From Syntrophosphaera sp035450685 (GTDB lineage: Bacteria > Cloacimonadota > Cloacimonadia > Cloacimonadales > Cloacimonadaceae), in contig DAOTNF010000001.1 of assembly GCA_035450685.1 (NCBI GenBank), positions 1 to 64,000 of the forward strand: DNA of 64,000 nt, written 5' to 3'. This document shows, one piece after another, positions 9,025 through 18,445 of the stretch; positions within the stretch are counted from its first letter, which is position 1, and every line of letters starts with the position of its first letter. The position numbers were made by a program, and so were the translations under genes. The notes below the pieces were generated by a model. The model searched no databases and had not been told where the DNA came from. It was given only the letters and a program-made list of their open reading frames with translations.

Positions 9025-9588
9025 TTAATTAGCTCGTTCAATGTATTCGCCGGAACGGGTGTCGATCTTGACCTTGTCGCCCACTTCCACAAAGAAGGGG
9101 ACAGTCAGGCGCAGCCCGGTTTCGGTGAACGCGTTTTTACCGCCGCCGGAGGCGGTGTTGCCTTTGACGTTGGGTTCGCATTCCGTGATGGTCTGAACCA
9201 CTGTGACCGGCAGCTCCAGGCCCATGATCTCGCCGTCGGGCGCAAACAACACGGTCACTTCCATGTTTTCAAGCATCAGCTTGTCGTTATCGCCGATTGT
9301 GGCGGCATCCATGTGCATCTGCTCGTAAGTTTCGGTGTCCATCATGATATAGAAGGCGCCATCGTGATAGAGATACTCCATCTTCCTGCGTTCCACACGC
9401 ACTTCGTTGAAGGTGTCGCTCTCGCGGAAGGTGTTTTCCAACACTCTGCCGCTACGCACGTTCTTGAGTTTGGTGCGCATAAAGGCAGGGCCTTTACCGG
9501 GTTTCACATGTAAAAACTCAACCACCTCATAGAGGTCGTCGCGCCATTCAATGATCATGCCATTTCTGATATCAGACATCGAAGCCAT
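9025..9588 (-). CDS. efp: translation elongation factor P
   Basis: 187 residues from the ATG at 9588, chosen because AAGGA lies about nine bases upstream and the length fits EF-P (about 185-190); the frame stays open further upstream without support. The protein relieves ribosome stalling at polyproline stretches. Three beta-barrel domains are expected. The N-terminal loop HVKPGKGPAF carries the lysine (PGKG) that is post-translationally modified in many EF-Ps. The C-terminus (GDKVKIDTRSGEYIERA) is the standard family ending. No EpmA/EpmB-type modification gene is in the window. The gene heads a short operon with the zinc-ribbon protein. Confidence 0.97.
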   Translation of the reverse strand: MASMSDIRNGMIIEWRDDLYEVVEFLHVKPGKGPAFMRTKLKNVRSGRVLENTFRESDTFNEVRVERRKMEYLYHDGAFYIMMDTETYEQMHMDAATIGDNDKLMLENMEVTVLFAPDGEIMGLELPVTVVQTITECEPNVKGNTASGGGKNAFTETGLRLTVPFFVEVGDKVKIDTRSGEYIERAN

Positions 9589-10000
9589 ATCTTTATTCCT
9601 TGGATATTTATCTTGAATTAGCCATAAATTCTCAGCAGGGGTTTTTGGCAAGAAATTTCTTTGTCCTCTCCCTCCTGCCTGCCGCCAAAGGCTGGCGCGA
9701 TTCCCGCATCCGGCACGGAGTTACCTGCCACGGCAACCTGCCATGAACCCGGCACAGGTTTCTGCCTTGGGCCTCATATCAAACCCGGCTTCCACCGTGG
9801 GTCAACCTTAGGTCAACCTTAACTTTTATAAGGATGACCTAAGGAAGATTGGTCAAGCTGTTGTGGCCCAAAATGATAGGTATATGGGACAGGGAAGGGT
9901 GGGGGAGAGCAGGGGCAGGCAGAATGAGTGGCCAGGCGATTGCCGGACATGGAGATATAAAGATGGTTACCCCAAAAAAACGATACGGGGAAGCGGGCAA
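9589..10000. other. intergenic region between efp and the parvulin gene
   Basis: About 410 bases without a supportable gene. The part next to efp presumably holds its promoter (a TTGCCA...TTTATG pair on the minus strand is weak). From 9798 to 9850 there is a shortened copy of the dispersed palindromic element. The rest (9650-9790) is GC-rich with no recognisable feature. Confidence 0.6.
9798..9850 (+). repeat. dispersed palindromic element, copy 2 (core only)
   Basis: Contains GTGGGTCAACCTTAGG, GGTCAACCTTAACTTTTAT and AAGGATGACCTAAGGA. The GGTCAACCTTA half is duplicated in tandem and the central palindrome is altered compared with the copies at 180, 26830 and 54150. The outer CGTAGCACC and GGAGGGCGG ends are missing. 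Confidence 0.7.
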
Positions 10001-10027
10001 GAAAAAACCCCGCTTTGCGCGGGGTTT
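10001..10027 (-). terminator. intrinsic terminator of the parvulin-TPR gene
   Basis: A perfect nine-base stem, AAACCCCGC / GCGGGGTTT, with a five-base loop (10005-10027). On the minus strand it runs directly into a T run. It lies 20 bases after the stop codon. Confidence 0.85.
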
Positions 10028-10047
10028 AAGACAGCTTGCCGTGAGGC

Positions 10048-12075
10048 TTAATCGCCGATGATATCCTCGGGGACCCTGCCCTGCAGGGAGTCCAGCATGA
10101 ACTGTGCGGATTCGTTCAATTCGCCGCTGGGATACTTTTTGAGAAATTCTCCGAAGAGTTTGATGGCGCGGGCTTCGTCTTTCAGTTCCTCCGCAATGGT
10201 AAAGGCTTTCATGAAGGAGGCGCGATAGTCGTCAGCGCCGTTGGGGTAATTGGCGATAATCTGGTCGTAGTAAGTGATGGAATCCTTAAAGTTACGTTGC
10301 CGTGCCGCGTTGTCTGCCAGATTGAATAGCTCTTCCGCGGAAAGTTCCAGCTTGACACGTTCCGGATATTTGACCATATTGAATTCCGTAAATAGTTGCT
10401 GCGTAACTTCTTCCTGGCGGGCTGCCTGGCGTTCCTTTTTCAGGGTGCCATAGATGCGGGGTTCGATATCGGTGAAGCTTTGCGTCAGTGGCGGTGTTTC
10501 CTTCAAGATCCTGAAGAACACGATATCTCCCCGGGAAGTCTTGAACACCGGACTGACCCAGCCTATGGGATTGTCCCACACCATGTCGTTAAAGCTCTTG
10601 TCGGGTCCGATGCCGGTGATGATGCCATTATGGTAGATATTGTCCAGCAAAGCCAGCTTGGGTTTGTCCGATTTCTTTTCGATCAGTTCGTTGATGGCTT
10701 TCTCGTTGTTTTTCTTAACATATTTATTGTAAGACTTGAGGGCTTTTTTGGCGTCCTTTTCGTTTTTAAACCATAGCGCCTGGATGGAGCGGTTGGCCGG
10801 AGTGGTAAAGTCATCCAGATGCGCGTCATAATAAGCCCTGGTATCTTCGGAAGAAATATGCAGGGAATCCGTGACCAGTGCGCGGAAGGTGGTGTTCAGG
10901 ATATAATAGCGTTTCATCTGCTGGAAGTCATCGTTGTCCTGCAGATATTTGGTATAGTTTTGCGCTTTTGCTTCGGTGGTGAGCAGGCGGCGCACCAGTT
11001 CCTGATTCACCAGTTGCCTGGGCCCCTCGCCCTTGGTGATGAACATCTGTTCCTGGGGAGAGAGTTTTTTGAAGCTGTCCAGGACATCGGCAATCGTTAT
11101 ATTGAGTTGGGGATTGGGAGATGAAACCAGGATCTGGCTTTCGATGTCGGCATTTTTATCCATGGCTCCCAAGTCGATCTGGCTGACCAGGGTGCTGTCG
11201 GTAACCACTTTGTATTTGAGCTTCAGGCTGTCGGTCAGGTCGTCCAGCATGCGGGATTCCACGCCGGGGCGGGTGCGCTGCTCAAGTTCCGGCAATACTT
11301 CCTGGAAAGATTTTTGCCTGCCGGGCACGTGTTCCAGTTTGGTAAAGACATGCCAGCCGCTGCCGGTCTGGATCGGGCCGTGAAAGCTGGTGGTGTCGGT
11401 AACTGCTTCGGAGATGAGTTGTTCCAGCTCAAGATCGTTGCCGATCCCGGGGATGTTTCCGTTAAGGCGGATGTTCTTGATCAAGCCCTTGAGTCCCTTG
11501 GCATAGGTGTTGATATTGTATTTTTCCGAAACCGTCGCGAAGGGCGTTCCGTCTTTCAGTTCTTTAAGAGCTTTTTGGGCGGTGGCTTCGTCAGCCGCCT
11601 GAATGTATTTAATGGTAAGATTGGGATAAAGGTAAAAAGCCTGTTTGTTGTCATCGTAATATTTCTGTTTGTCTGCTTCGGTGATCACCAGCAGGTCGCT
11701 GATGTTTCTTTTGTAAAACTCCTGCAGTAAAAACTGGTCGGTGCCGGTTTCGATTTTCTGCATGACTTCCGGGTCTTTATCCATTTCCATTTGCAATGCT
11801 TTCTGCATAAAGGCAGCTTCCACCGCCATGATGTCCAGCACCTGGATCTGCCCCTCGACGGTTTTGTATCTGCCCTGGGCGTTGGGAGGGAGTTTGGAGA
11901 TTTTGTTATCGAGTTCCTGCCGGGTGATCATTCCGCCGTCATATTCGGCCAGGACGTCATCGGAGTTGATCAGGTTTGCGGTGGTAACTTTGGTGGGTTG
12001 GGTTTTCGCGGCAAAGCATAGCGCCAGGCTCAATAATGTTATGAGCAATATCGGCAGCTTTTTGGATCGGGTCAT
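10048..12075 (-). CDS. SurA/PpiD-like periplasmic peptidylprolyl isomerase with C-terminal TPRs
   Basis: 675 residues from the ATG at 12075, which has AAGGAGT six bases upstream; the in-frame codon eight residues earlier has no such site. A signal peptide (1-23) is followed by a SurA-like N-terminal chaperone region (about 35-145), a first parvulin-like region (about 150-250, ending GSGWHVFTKLE), a second divergent one (about 425-530, with SRGDIVFFRILKE), and two TPR-like helical pairs (about 580-665, FKDSITYYDQIIANYPNG). It probably assists folding of envelope proteins. The C-terminal TPR extension is not part of classical SurA. It is divergent from the second parvulin at 54386. It is monocistronic and transcribed away from the pilus operon. 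Confidence 0.88.
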   Translation of the reverse strand: MTRSKKLPILLITLLSLALCFAAKTQPTKVTTANLINSDDVLAEYDGGMITRQELDNKISKLPPNAQGRYKTVEGQIQVLDIMAVEAAFMQKALQMEMDKDPEVMQKIETGTDQFLLQEFYKRNISDLLVITEADKQKYYDDNKQAFYLYPNLTIKYIQAADEATAQKALKELKDGTPFATVSEKYNINTYAKGLKGLIKNIRLNGNIPGIGNDLELEQLISEAVTDTTSFHGPIQTGSGWHVFTKLEHVPGRQKSFQEVLPELEQRTRPGVESRMLDDLTDSLKLKYKVVTDSTLVSQIDLGAMDKNADIESQILVSSPNPQLNITIADVLDSFKKLSPQEQMFITKGEGPRQLVNQELVRRLLTTEAKAQNYTKYLQDNDDFQQMKRYYILNTTFRALVTDSLHISSEDTRAYYDAHLDDFTTPANRSIQALWFKNEKDAKKALKSYNKYVKKNNEKAINELIEKKSDKPKLALLDNIYHNGIITGIGPDKSFNDMVWDNPIGWVSPVFKTSRGDIVFFRILKETPPLTQSFTDIEPRIYGTLKKERQAARQEEVTQQLFTEFNMVKYPERVKLELSAEELFNLADNAARQRNFKDSITYYDQIIANYPNGADDYRASFMKAFTIAEELKDEARAIKLFGEFLKKYPSGELNESAQFMLDSLQGRVPEDIIGD

Positions 12076-12250
12076 TTTATACTCCTTACAAATATGCATT
12101 TTTACACAAGCGCAAAGAAAAGAGTGGACAGCTACGCGTCAAGGAATTTTATTGGAACCGGCAGGGACTTACAATTTACCCTGGATTTGGCACATATCGT
12201 GCTTTACAATAATGATAATGAGAAAATACATTCCGTTAGGAGGAAGACAA

Positions 12251-12694
12251 ATGCTCAGTAAACTGAAACAACAAAAGGGGTTTACCCTGATCGAGATTCT
12301 GGTGGTGGTGATCATCGTCGCCATCCTGGCAGCCCTGGCTGTTCCCCGCTATCTCCGCTATGTGGAAAAATCCCGTTCAACAGAGGCTCAAACCGCCATC
12401 AGCGCAATCCGCAAAACCTATGACGTGTATATGCAAACCAATGGAAGCACCGCAGATTTCACCATCGAAAGAGCGATGAAAGAGACCAAGCTTGGTGAAA
12501 GCACTGTCAAAAACTGGAAATTCGACGTTACCGGCAACCCGCCCAAAAAGATCATTGCCACATCCACCGAAGACTTCCCCGGCGGAGCAGACAAACAGGT
12601 GTGGTATGACGTAGATGAAGCAAAATTCCATGGCTACGGAGTGGACCAGTGGACCGACCCGAACACCGGAGGTCTGGAATCTGACTCTGAATAA
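12251..12694 (+). CDS. type IV pilin / pseudopilin, first gene of the pilus operon
   Basis: 147 residues from the ATG at 12251, with AGGAGG positioned eight bases upstream. A short basic leader ends in Gly10, followed by FTLIE with Glu at +5, then a long hydrophobic helix (11-35). This is the class III prepilin signal cut by a PilD-type peptidase. The remainder, about 110 residues, is small and lacks a visible cysteine loop. It heads the operon and is the most pilin-like of the three, so it is a candidate major subunit. No prepilin peptidase gene is in the window. Confidence 0.9.
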   Translation: MLSKLKQQKGFTLIEILVVVIIVAILAALAVPRYLRYVEKSRSTEAQTAISAIRKTYDVYMQTNGSTADFTIERAMKETKLGESTVKNWKFDVTGNPPKKIIATSTEDFPGGADKQVWYDVDEAKFHGYGVDQWTDPNTGGLESDSE

Positions 12695-12709
12695 CCAGGA
12701 GAGTTTAAG

Positions 12710-13768
12710 TTGACTATCCACGAATTATTGCGCTTTACCGCAGAAGCGGGAGCGTCTGACCTGCATATCGCCGCGGGCGCGCACCCCATGGTGCGCGTCA
12801 ACGGCAAAATGAAGCGGCTGAACCTGCCGATACTCTCGGTTGAAGAAGTGGAAAAACTGGTCTTTGGAGTGATGAACGAGGTTCAACAAACCATGTTCAA
12901 GGAAAATCTGGAGATCGACTTTTCCACCAAGCTCACTAACGATGTACGCTTTCGTGTCAACGCGTTTCACCAGATCAATGGCATTTCCGCAGCCTTCCGC
13001 GTGATCCCCAACGAGATCAAAAGCTATGAAGAACTGCATTTGCCGGATATTCTGAAACGCCTCACCCAAAAAGAGAAAGGGCTGATTCTGGTCACCGGTC
13101 CCACGGGTAGCGGAAAATCCACCACCCTGGCCACCATGATCGACTCGATCAACGATAACAGAAGCTGTCATATCATCACAATCGAAGACCCCATCGAGTT
13201 TGTGCATCGCAGCAAGAACAGTCTGATCAACCAGCGTGAGCTGGGACACGATACCTGGAGCTTCACCGCGGCGCTAAGAAGTGCCCTGCGCGAAGATCCG
13301 GACGTGATCCTGGTGGGTGAAATGCGTGACCTGGAGACAGTGTCGCTTGCGTTGACAGCAGCCGAGACCGGACACCTTGTGTTTGCAACCCTGCACACTG
13401 GCAGTTGCACCAAATCCATCGACCGTATCATTGACATGTTTCCCAAGGAACAACAGCAACAGGTGCGCTCGATGCTTTCGGAATCTCTGGAAGCAGTGCT
13501 TTCCCAGACCCTGCTGCCCACCAAGGACGGCAAAGGCCGGGTTCCCGCCCTGGAGATAATGGTGGCCAACGCCGCGGTGCGCAACCTGATCCGCGAGGAG
13601 AAAACATATCAGATACCCTCGATCATTCAGGCCAGCACCAAGGAAGGTATGCAGACCCGTGACCAGTCGCTGTATAACCTGGTGATGAACAATCTGGTGG
13701 AACGCACAATCGCCGAGGAATTTGCCGACAATCCAAAGCAGTTTGCTTCCGGAGCCGGATTTTCTTGA
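12710..13768 (+). CDS. pilT: type IV pilus retraction ATPase PilT
   Basis: 352 residues, TTG start with AGGAG nine bases upstream; no ATG fits the conserved N-terminus. A cytoplasmic hexameric ATPase that depolymerises pili. Visible are the Walker A GPTGSGKST (130-138), the Asp-box region (ITIEDPIEF), Walker B (VILVGEMRD), the His-box (ATLHT) and AVRNLIRE (289-296), the C-terminal motif specific to PilT and needed for retraction. Length matches PilT (about 345-370). It lies 15 bases behind the pilin and its stop overlaps the next reading region. Finding pilT inside the assembly operon rather than in a separate locus is notable. Confidence 0.95.
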   Translation: MTIHELLRFTAEAGASDLHIAAGAHPMVRVNGKMKRLNLPILSVEEVEKLVFGVMNEVQQTMFKENLEIDFSTKLTNDVRFRVNAFHQINGISAAFRVIPNEIKSYEELHLPDILKRLTQKEKGLILVTGPTGSGKSTTLATMIDSINDNRSCHIITIEDPIEFVHRSKNSLINQRELGHDTWSFTAALRSALREDPDVILVGEMRDLETVSLALTAAETGHLVFATLHTGSCTKSIDRIIDMFPKEQQQQVRSMLSESLEAVLSQTLLPTKDGKGRVPALEIMVANAAVRNLIREEKTYQIPSIIQASTKEGMQTRDQSLYNLVMNNLVERTIAEEFADNPKQFASGAGFS

Positions 13769-13788
13769 TGCCCGGTTTGGAGAGAAGC

Positions 13789-14238
13789 ATGGACAACAAG
13801 GCAAACAGCAGGGCGTTCGGGCTCCTGCGCGCCCAGGGCGGTTTCACCCTGGTAGAGGCCCTGGTGCTCACTCTGGTGATCGTGATCCTGGTGGTCAGCG
13901 TATATATCGGCGTTGTATATGCCGAGAAGCAACTGCTGGTCAATTATCGTGACAGAGTGGCCACGCTGCTGGTGGCAGGCGAACTGGAGATGGAGTATTA
14001 CCGCAGTTCGCGCAGGCGGCCGTTCGAGCTTCAACAAGCCAGGGAATATGTCCTGGATGACATCGGTAAAACCGAAACCCTGAAAGGGCGCATGACCATC
14101 GAACTGAAGCATGGGGAAGAAAGCTCCAATGAACAGGTGATCAAATACCAGATCCTGGAAGCAACCTTCAGATGGATGGACACCACAACCAAGAAAGAAC
14201 GCTACATCCGCATGCGTGAAGATTATTTTGCCATATGA
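13789..14238 (+). CDS. prepilin-like protein (minor pilin)
   Basis: 149 residues from the ATG at 13789, supported by GGAG six bases upstream; an ATG at 13768 overlapping the pilT stop is the alternative. The leader ends in Gly17-Gly18, followed by FTLVE (Glu at +5) and a hydrophobic helix (19-42). The C-terminal part is charged and has no recognised fold. Probably a minor pilin that primes assembly or sits at the tip. It overlaps the next gene by four bases (ATGA). Confidence 0.85.
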   Translation: MDNKANSRAFGLLRAQGGFTLVEALVLTLVIVILVVSVYIGVVYAEKQLLVNYRDRVATLLVAGELEMEYYRSSRRRPFELQQAREYVLDDIGKTETLKGRMTIELKHGEESSNEQVIKYQILEATFRWMDTTTKKERYIRMREDYFAI

Positions 14239-14843
14239 CGAAAAGAGTTAAACCGATCCCCGGTTTCAGACACCCGGAAAGGGGAATGACACTTGTGGAG
14301 ATGATCGTAGTTATGGTCATCTCCACCTTGCTGATAATGATTTCCGCTTTGGGGATCGGGCTGTTCTTGCGTAAATACAAAGAACTGAACGCCTGGGCGG
14401 AATTGCAAAAAGAAGCTTGGGAATGCCTGAGCACGATCAAGAACGGAGTGCCGGTCGGAACTGGCCTCAATACAGAGTTTATCGGAGTGACCAACGCCCT
14501 GCAGCTCAGACTGATGAACACGGCTACCAATTCAGGAACCTACTTGAGGATCACCCCGCCTTCTGACCGGGGCTTGAATACATCGGAATATGCCCTGTTC
14601 TATCTATACGATGGCGCGGTCCGCTGTTCTTACCTGCACAAGGGTTACCAGCCAGCTACGCCGCTGTATCTTTTCCCTACCAAAAAGAACAAAGACAAGA
14701 TAATAGTTGACAAGTTCTTGATTACCAAGATTAACCGGGAGCAGGACTTGCTGGCCATCCAAGTGGAGTTGGAAGGCAGGGTCAAGACTGGAACCAATAA
14801 TTTCAGAAAGGTAAAGTTCAAGACCAAGATGGTGAAAAAATGA
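14235..14843 (+). CDS. prepilin-like protein (minor pilin)
   Basis: 202 residues. The start overlaps the previous stop as ATGA, indicating translational coupling. Leader ending Arg-Gly17, then MTLVE (Met at +1, Glu at +5) and a hydrophobic helix (18-45, IVVMVISTLLIMISALGIGL). The C-terminal globular part has no recognised family. By position and size it resembles PilW/PilJ-type minor pilins, but I cannot confirm that. Confidence 0.85.
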   Translation: MTKRVKPIPGFRHPERGMTLVEMIVVMVISTLLIMISALGIGLFLRKYKELNAWAELQKEAWECLSTIKNGVPVGTGLNTEFIGVTNALQLRLMNTATNSGTYLRITPPSDRGLNTSEYALFYLYDGAVRCSYLHKGYQPATPLYLFPTKKNKDKIIVDKFLITKINREQDLLAIQVELEGRVKTGTNNFRKVKFKTKMVKK

Positions 14844-14874
14844 TCAAAGTTCCGGCTCCGGACAAGGAGGTGAC

Positions 14875-16731
14875 ATGCTGAAGATGTTTAAAAACCCCAA
14901 TGGAAACATTGCGATAGCGATGCTGTTGGTGGTATTCGGAGCAATGTCCGGTTTTACACTCAGCAGCCTGGCGATGCGAGACGCGGTCGCTTTCCAGTAT
15001 GATTTTGAATCTGTGCAAAGCATGATCCTGTTGCGCAGTGAATCTTTTCGCGGCCAGAGAATCGCGCAGAGACTGGGGAATATATTGGTTCCCGTGCGCA
15101 CTTCCGTGCGCTATGTGCCGGTGACAAACTCAGCCTTAAAAAAGACTTTTGTGATCCAGTCCCAGCTTAGCCGCGGGGGTTTGGTCGCGGTTGACAGTGA
15201 TGTGGTGATGGGAGACCAGAAACAGATTACCCAGATCCGTTCGCTGGTTAAATCCAAGGCAGGAACGGGCCCTTCGGTTTTTTACAGCCCCAAGTTCTCC
15301 CTGATCCGTAAGTATGGAGTTTACACGCTGGAGAGCGAAACCTTCGCCAAGTTCATGTATTTTACCGATACGGACGAATCCACCAATGAAACCCCGGTTT
15401 ACTTTTACGGCCCCGACCTTATCTATGGCAGGGTGCACAGCAACAGCGATATCTGGATCAAGCAGGCGGGCGGCGGCAGCAATGGCGGTTGGCCCACGTT
15501 TTATGGCTGGGTTACCACCGCTGGTGAGATCCAGTCATTTTCGGGATCATACTCTGAACAGCAGATTTTCCGAGGGGGGCTTGCTGAGGGATATCCCTAT
15601 ACGATATTCCCTGAAGAAGCCACCACGCTCAAAACCAACGCCGACCGTGTGGGGCCGAACAATGATCCCAACCTGATCATGATGGTGGTGGTCAATGGCA
15701 GCAGCTATTCAGCTTATTCTGGCACTATACAACCACCGGAGGTGGATACCTGCGGTGTGTACAACCCGTTTCCCCCCTACAATCCGAACACCTTCCAATA
15801 CTTGAACAGATATGCCGTGAGGGACACCATCTGGTCAACCCAACCCTCGGGCACTGCCCACAACAAATCCAAGTGGGTCGATAACAAGCTGTGGCTGATG
15901 GGTACATTTGGTACCTACCAGACCTGGGGTTGCGCCGACACACTCTGGCTGATCGGCGACATCCTGCTGGCTGGCACCCAGCGTGGCGCGAGCCCTCTGA
16001 GTAACCCAACGGACGTGGTGGGGCTGGTTTCAGAAAAATCGATCGTGGTCAAATACGGATACCGCGACCCCATCGACTCCCTGCGCTATCACAGGAACTG
16101 CGGGCCTGACAACAATTTCGGCGGGATTTGGATATATGCCGCCATGGCCGCCCTGGGGGACGGACACGGCAATTCGCACGCCGATGGTGTTTTTTCCTTT
16201 GAGTATCAGCATCCCCACCCGTCAGTGCCGGACGTGAGGATCAACAACTTCTTATATACCAGGATAGACTTGCACCGCAGACGCTTCCCGCCCACGGGAG
16301 CCAATCCCTGGCCACCCTTGATCGATTTTCCCTGGTACAATCCCCTCTGGCCGGAACGGCGGCCATATCTGGAACGCGGTTATATCAGCGTCTATGGATC
16401 GATATCTCAAAGAAGGCGAGGTTTTGTGCACCGCAGCTACAACGACTCCGAGTATCCCAGCAACGGTGTCTGGGATCAGCCGATCGACTTTTGCGGCGGC
16501 TCCAGTAGTCCCTATGATGTTGGGCACAATGATCCGGTGCTGGGTTTCCAATTGATCACGCGGGACTTTGATGGCGCCACTGGCACAGGTACCGGTTATA
16601 AGAAGAATTACCACTACGACGATAGATTTTATCATACCTCCCCGATAGATTTCCCGGAAGTCAGCCGTTACAACGAAACTCCATATACGGCATTGCACTG
16701 GGTGATCAAACGTCCGCCGGAGAATCTGTAA
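14875..16731 (+). CDS. large PilX-like pilus-operon protein of unknown function
   Basis: 618 residues from an ATG preceded by AAGGAGG. It has one N-terminal hydrophobic segment (about 11-34, NIAIAMLLVVFGAMSGF) without the Gly-Phe-Thr-Leu prepilin signature, then a long extracytoplasmic region. This includes a glycine- and tryptophan-rich beta-type section with GPDLIYGRVHSNSDIW around residue 180 and many Tyr/Pro/Asn residues towards the end. PilX-like proteins also have an N-terminal helix without a strict motif, but are usually much shorter (about 200). The position between minor pilins and pilM suggests a pilus tip, adhesin or assembly-associated role. The globular domain is not recognised. 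Confidence 0.8.
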   Translation: MLKMFKNPNGNIAIAMLLVVFGAMSGFTLSSLAMRDAVAFQYDFESVQSMILLRSESFRGQRIAQRLGNILVPVRTSVRYVPVTNSALKKTFVIQSQLSRGGLVAVDSDVVMGDQKQITQIRSLVKSKAGTGPSVFYSPKFSLIRKYGVYTLESETFAKFMYFTDTDESTNETPVYFYGPDLIYGRVHSNSDIWIKQAGGGSNGGWPTFYGWVTTAGEIQSFSGSYSEQQIFRGGLAEGYPYTIFPEEATTLKTNADRVGPNNDPNLIMMVVVNGSSYSAYSGTIQPPEVDTCGVYNPFPPYNPNTFQYLNRYAVRDTIWSTQPSGTAHNKSKWVDNKLWLMGTFGTYQTWGCADTLWLIGDILLAGTQRGASPLSNPTDVVGLVSEKSIVVKYGYRDPIDSLRYHRNCGPDNNFGGIWIYAAMAALGDGHGNSHADGVFSFEYQHPHPSVPDVRINNFLYTRIDLHRRRFPPTGANPWPPLIDFPWYNPLWPERRPYLERGYISVYGSISQRRRGFVHRSYNDSEYPSNGVWDQPIDFCGGSSSPYDVGHNDPVLGFQLITRDFDGATGTGTGYKKNYHYDDRFYHTSPIDFPEVSRYNETPYTALHWVIKRPPENL

Positions 16732-16765
16732 GCATCATATTAAATGTCAATAGATAAGAGGAACT

Positions 16766-17836
16766 ATGAAGAAAACAAAAACGTTTAAGTTCAAGGAATC
16801 GGTCGGAATCGACATTGGTACCCACAGCGTGAAAGTGGTGCATCTGAAAAGGCTGCACGAAGGATTCAAGCTGTTGAACTATGAGATTCGTCCCACAGTT
16901 CCGCAAGGCGTTGAGTATATTCCCAGTGACCTTAGGCCGGATCGCTATGCGCCGGTTTTGGTGGAGATCTTCAAGACCCTGCGCATCAACCCCAAAAAAG
17001 TGCAGCATCTGGTGACTTCCGTTGGTGGGGACAATACCAGCATCAAGCAGATCAAGACGATTTTTTTGCCTGATGATGAACTTGAATCCGCGCTCTTCTT
17101 TGAAGCCAAGAAACACATACCCATCAGCGGTACGGACATGATCCTGGATTATCAGGTGCTGAGCGTGGAAGAGAAGACCAATAACATGAACATCCTGTTG
17201 GCGGCAACCTCAAAAGAGTTGCTGAACGAGCACACCAACACCCTGGTGAGCGCCGGTCTTACTCCCAACATCGTGGATATCGATTCCCTGGCAGTGGCCA
17301 ACAGCTTTGCCCTGAACGCTTTTGTTGAAGAAGGCGTGTATGTGTTGCTCAATATTGGCGCGCACAGGACCAATATGGTCATCTGGGGGCCTGAAGCAAG
17401 GTTCTTTGCCCGCGATATTCCCTATGGCGGCTATCATTTCACCCGCGACATTATGCGCAAACGCCAGATGGAGTTTGCGGAAGCGGATGAATACAAGCTG
17501 AAATGGGGCTTGCTGGACGATCCCAGTATCAGCGAAAGCAAGACGATCAGCATGTTGGACATCTCGGAAAAATCCACCGAAGACGCCATTGTGGAAGAAA
17601 TTCGCCGCTCACTGCGGTTTTACGTGAAGGAAGCGGGCAACAGCGATATCCGCAAGCTCTATATGATGGGCGGCACCGCCAAGCTGAAAGGTTTGCAGGA
17701 GTACATCCAGGAAAAAGTGAGTATTCCGACTGATGTGTTTATGCCCTTTATCAATGTGGAGATGCCGGAAAAATTCATGGACAAAAAAGATCCCCAGCTG
17801 GCATTGGCTATCGGCCTGGCCATGCGGACGGAATAG
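16766..17836 (+). CDS. pilM: type IV pilus assembly protein PilM
   Basis: 356 residues, ATG with AGAGGA upstream. A cytoplasmic actin-like ATPase that binds the N-terminal peptide of PilN and couples the cytoplasmic motor to the inner-membrane alignment complex. The nucleotide-binding signatures are visible: phosphate-1 loop GIDIGTHSVKVV, phosphate-2 loop VLLNIGAHRTNMV (about 193) and adenosine loop MMGGTAKLKGL near the C-terminus. Length is normal for PilM. The next gene starts ten bases after its stop. Confidence 0.95.
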   Translation: MKKTKTFKFKESVGIDIGTHSVKVVHLKRLHEGFKLLNYEIRPTVPQGVEYIPSDLRPDRYAPVLVEIFKTLRINPKKVQHLVTSVGGDNTSIKQIKTIFLPDDELESALFFEAKKHIPISGTDMILDYQVLSVEEKTNNMNILLAATSKELLNEHTNTLVSAGLTPNIVDIDSLAVANSFALNAFVEEGVYVLLNIGAHRTNMVIWGPEARFFARDIPYGGYHFTRDIMRKRQMEFAEADEYKLKWGLLDDPSISESKTISMLDISEKSTEDAIVEEIRRSLRFYVKEAGNSDIRKLYMMGGTAKLKGLQEYIQEKVSIPTDVFMPFINVEMPEKFMDKKDPQLALAIGLAMRTE

Positions 17837-17845
17837 GATGTTGTT

Positions 17846-18445
17846 ATGACAAACGTGTTTTACTTCAAAATCAACCTGAACAAATTCGGCGAAATGAAGC
17901 TTCAGACGGAGCGGGAAAACAAAACTTTCCGCAATGCCGTGATCGCCTACCTGGTTGGTACACTGATCATGTTTGGCGGATTGTTCTATCTGAATGGTAT
18001 CCTCAAGAAAAAAGTCGAAAACCGCCGCAAGTTCCTTAAGGCCACCGAAGAGCAGCTCAAGCAGTTTCAAGCCAGTGAGGAATACCTCTCCATGGTCGAT
18101 GTGGACCGCCTGGCCCAGACTTTCAACAACCGGATATTCTGGGCTAAGAAGCTGGTGGCTCTCAGCGATGAGATCACCCGTTCGCTGGCGGTGCGTAAAT
18201 TTACATATAGCAATGGAGTGCTTACTTTAAACGGTATCACCCCAGTGGATAACAACGTGAAAGAACTGGATCTGATCAACGACTTTATTCAGCGCTTGCT
18301 GGCTAATCCCGAGATCAGCAACGACTTCCCGCAGATCAAATCTGGCCTGATCACCAAGCAACTTGCCAAAGACACCGCGATCATGGAATTTGTGATCGAG
18401 TGTTACAGCCGGGAAGCTTCAGAAAGCAGAAGGAGCGGCCAATAA
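17846..18445 (+). CDS. pilN: PilN-like inner-membrane pilus assembly protein
   Basis: 199 residues. The N-terminal cytoplasmic segment contains FKINLN (8-13), the short I-N-L motif through which PilN docks into PilM. One transmembrane helix (about 32-52) is followed by a coiled-coil stretch (53-85) and a small ferredoxin-like periplasmic domain. The stop codon overlaps the next start (TAATG). Assignment rests on the motif, topology and order pilM-N-O. Confidence 0.9.
   Translation: MTNVFYFKINLNKFGEMKLQTERENKTFRNAVIAYLVGTLIMFGGLFYLNGILKKKVENRRKFLKATEEQLKQFQASEEYLSMVDVDRLAQTFNNRIFWAKKLVALSDEITRSLAVRKFTYSNGVLTLNGITPVDNNVKELDLINDFIQRLLANPEISNDFPQIKSGLITKQLAKDTAIMEFVIECYSREASESRRSGQ

Noticed and set aside
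12187..12231. Promoter of the pilus operon (TTGGCA or TTTACA with TACATT)
   Set aside because: None of the pairs has both good hexamers and a sensible distance to the ribosome-binding site, so no position is claimed.
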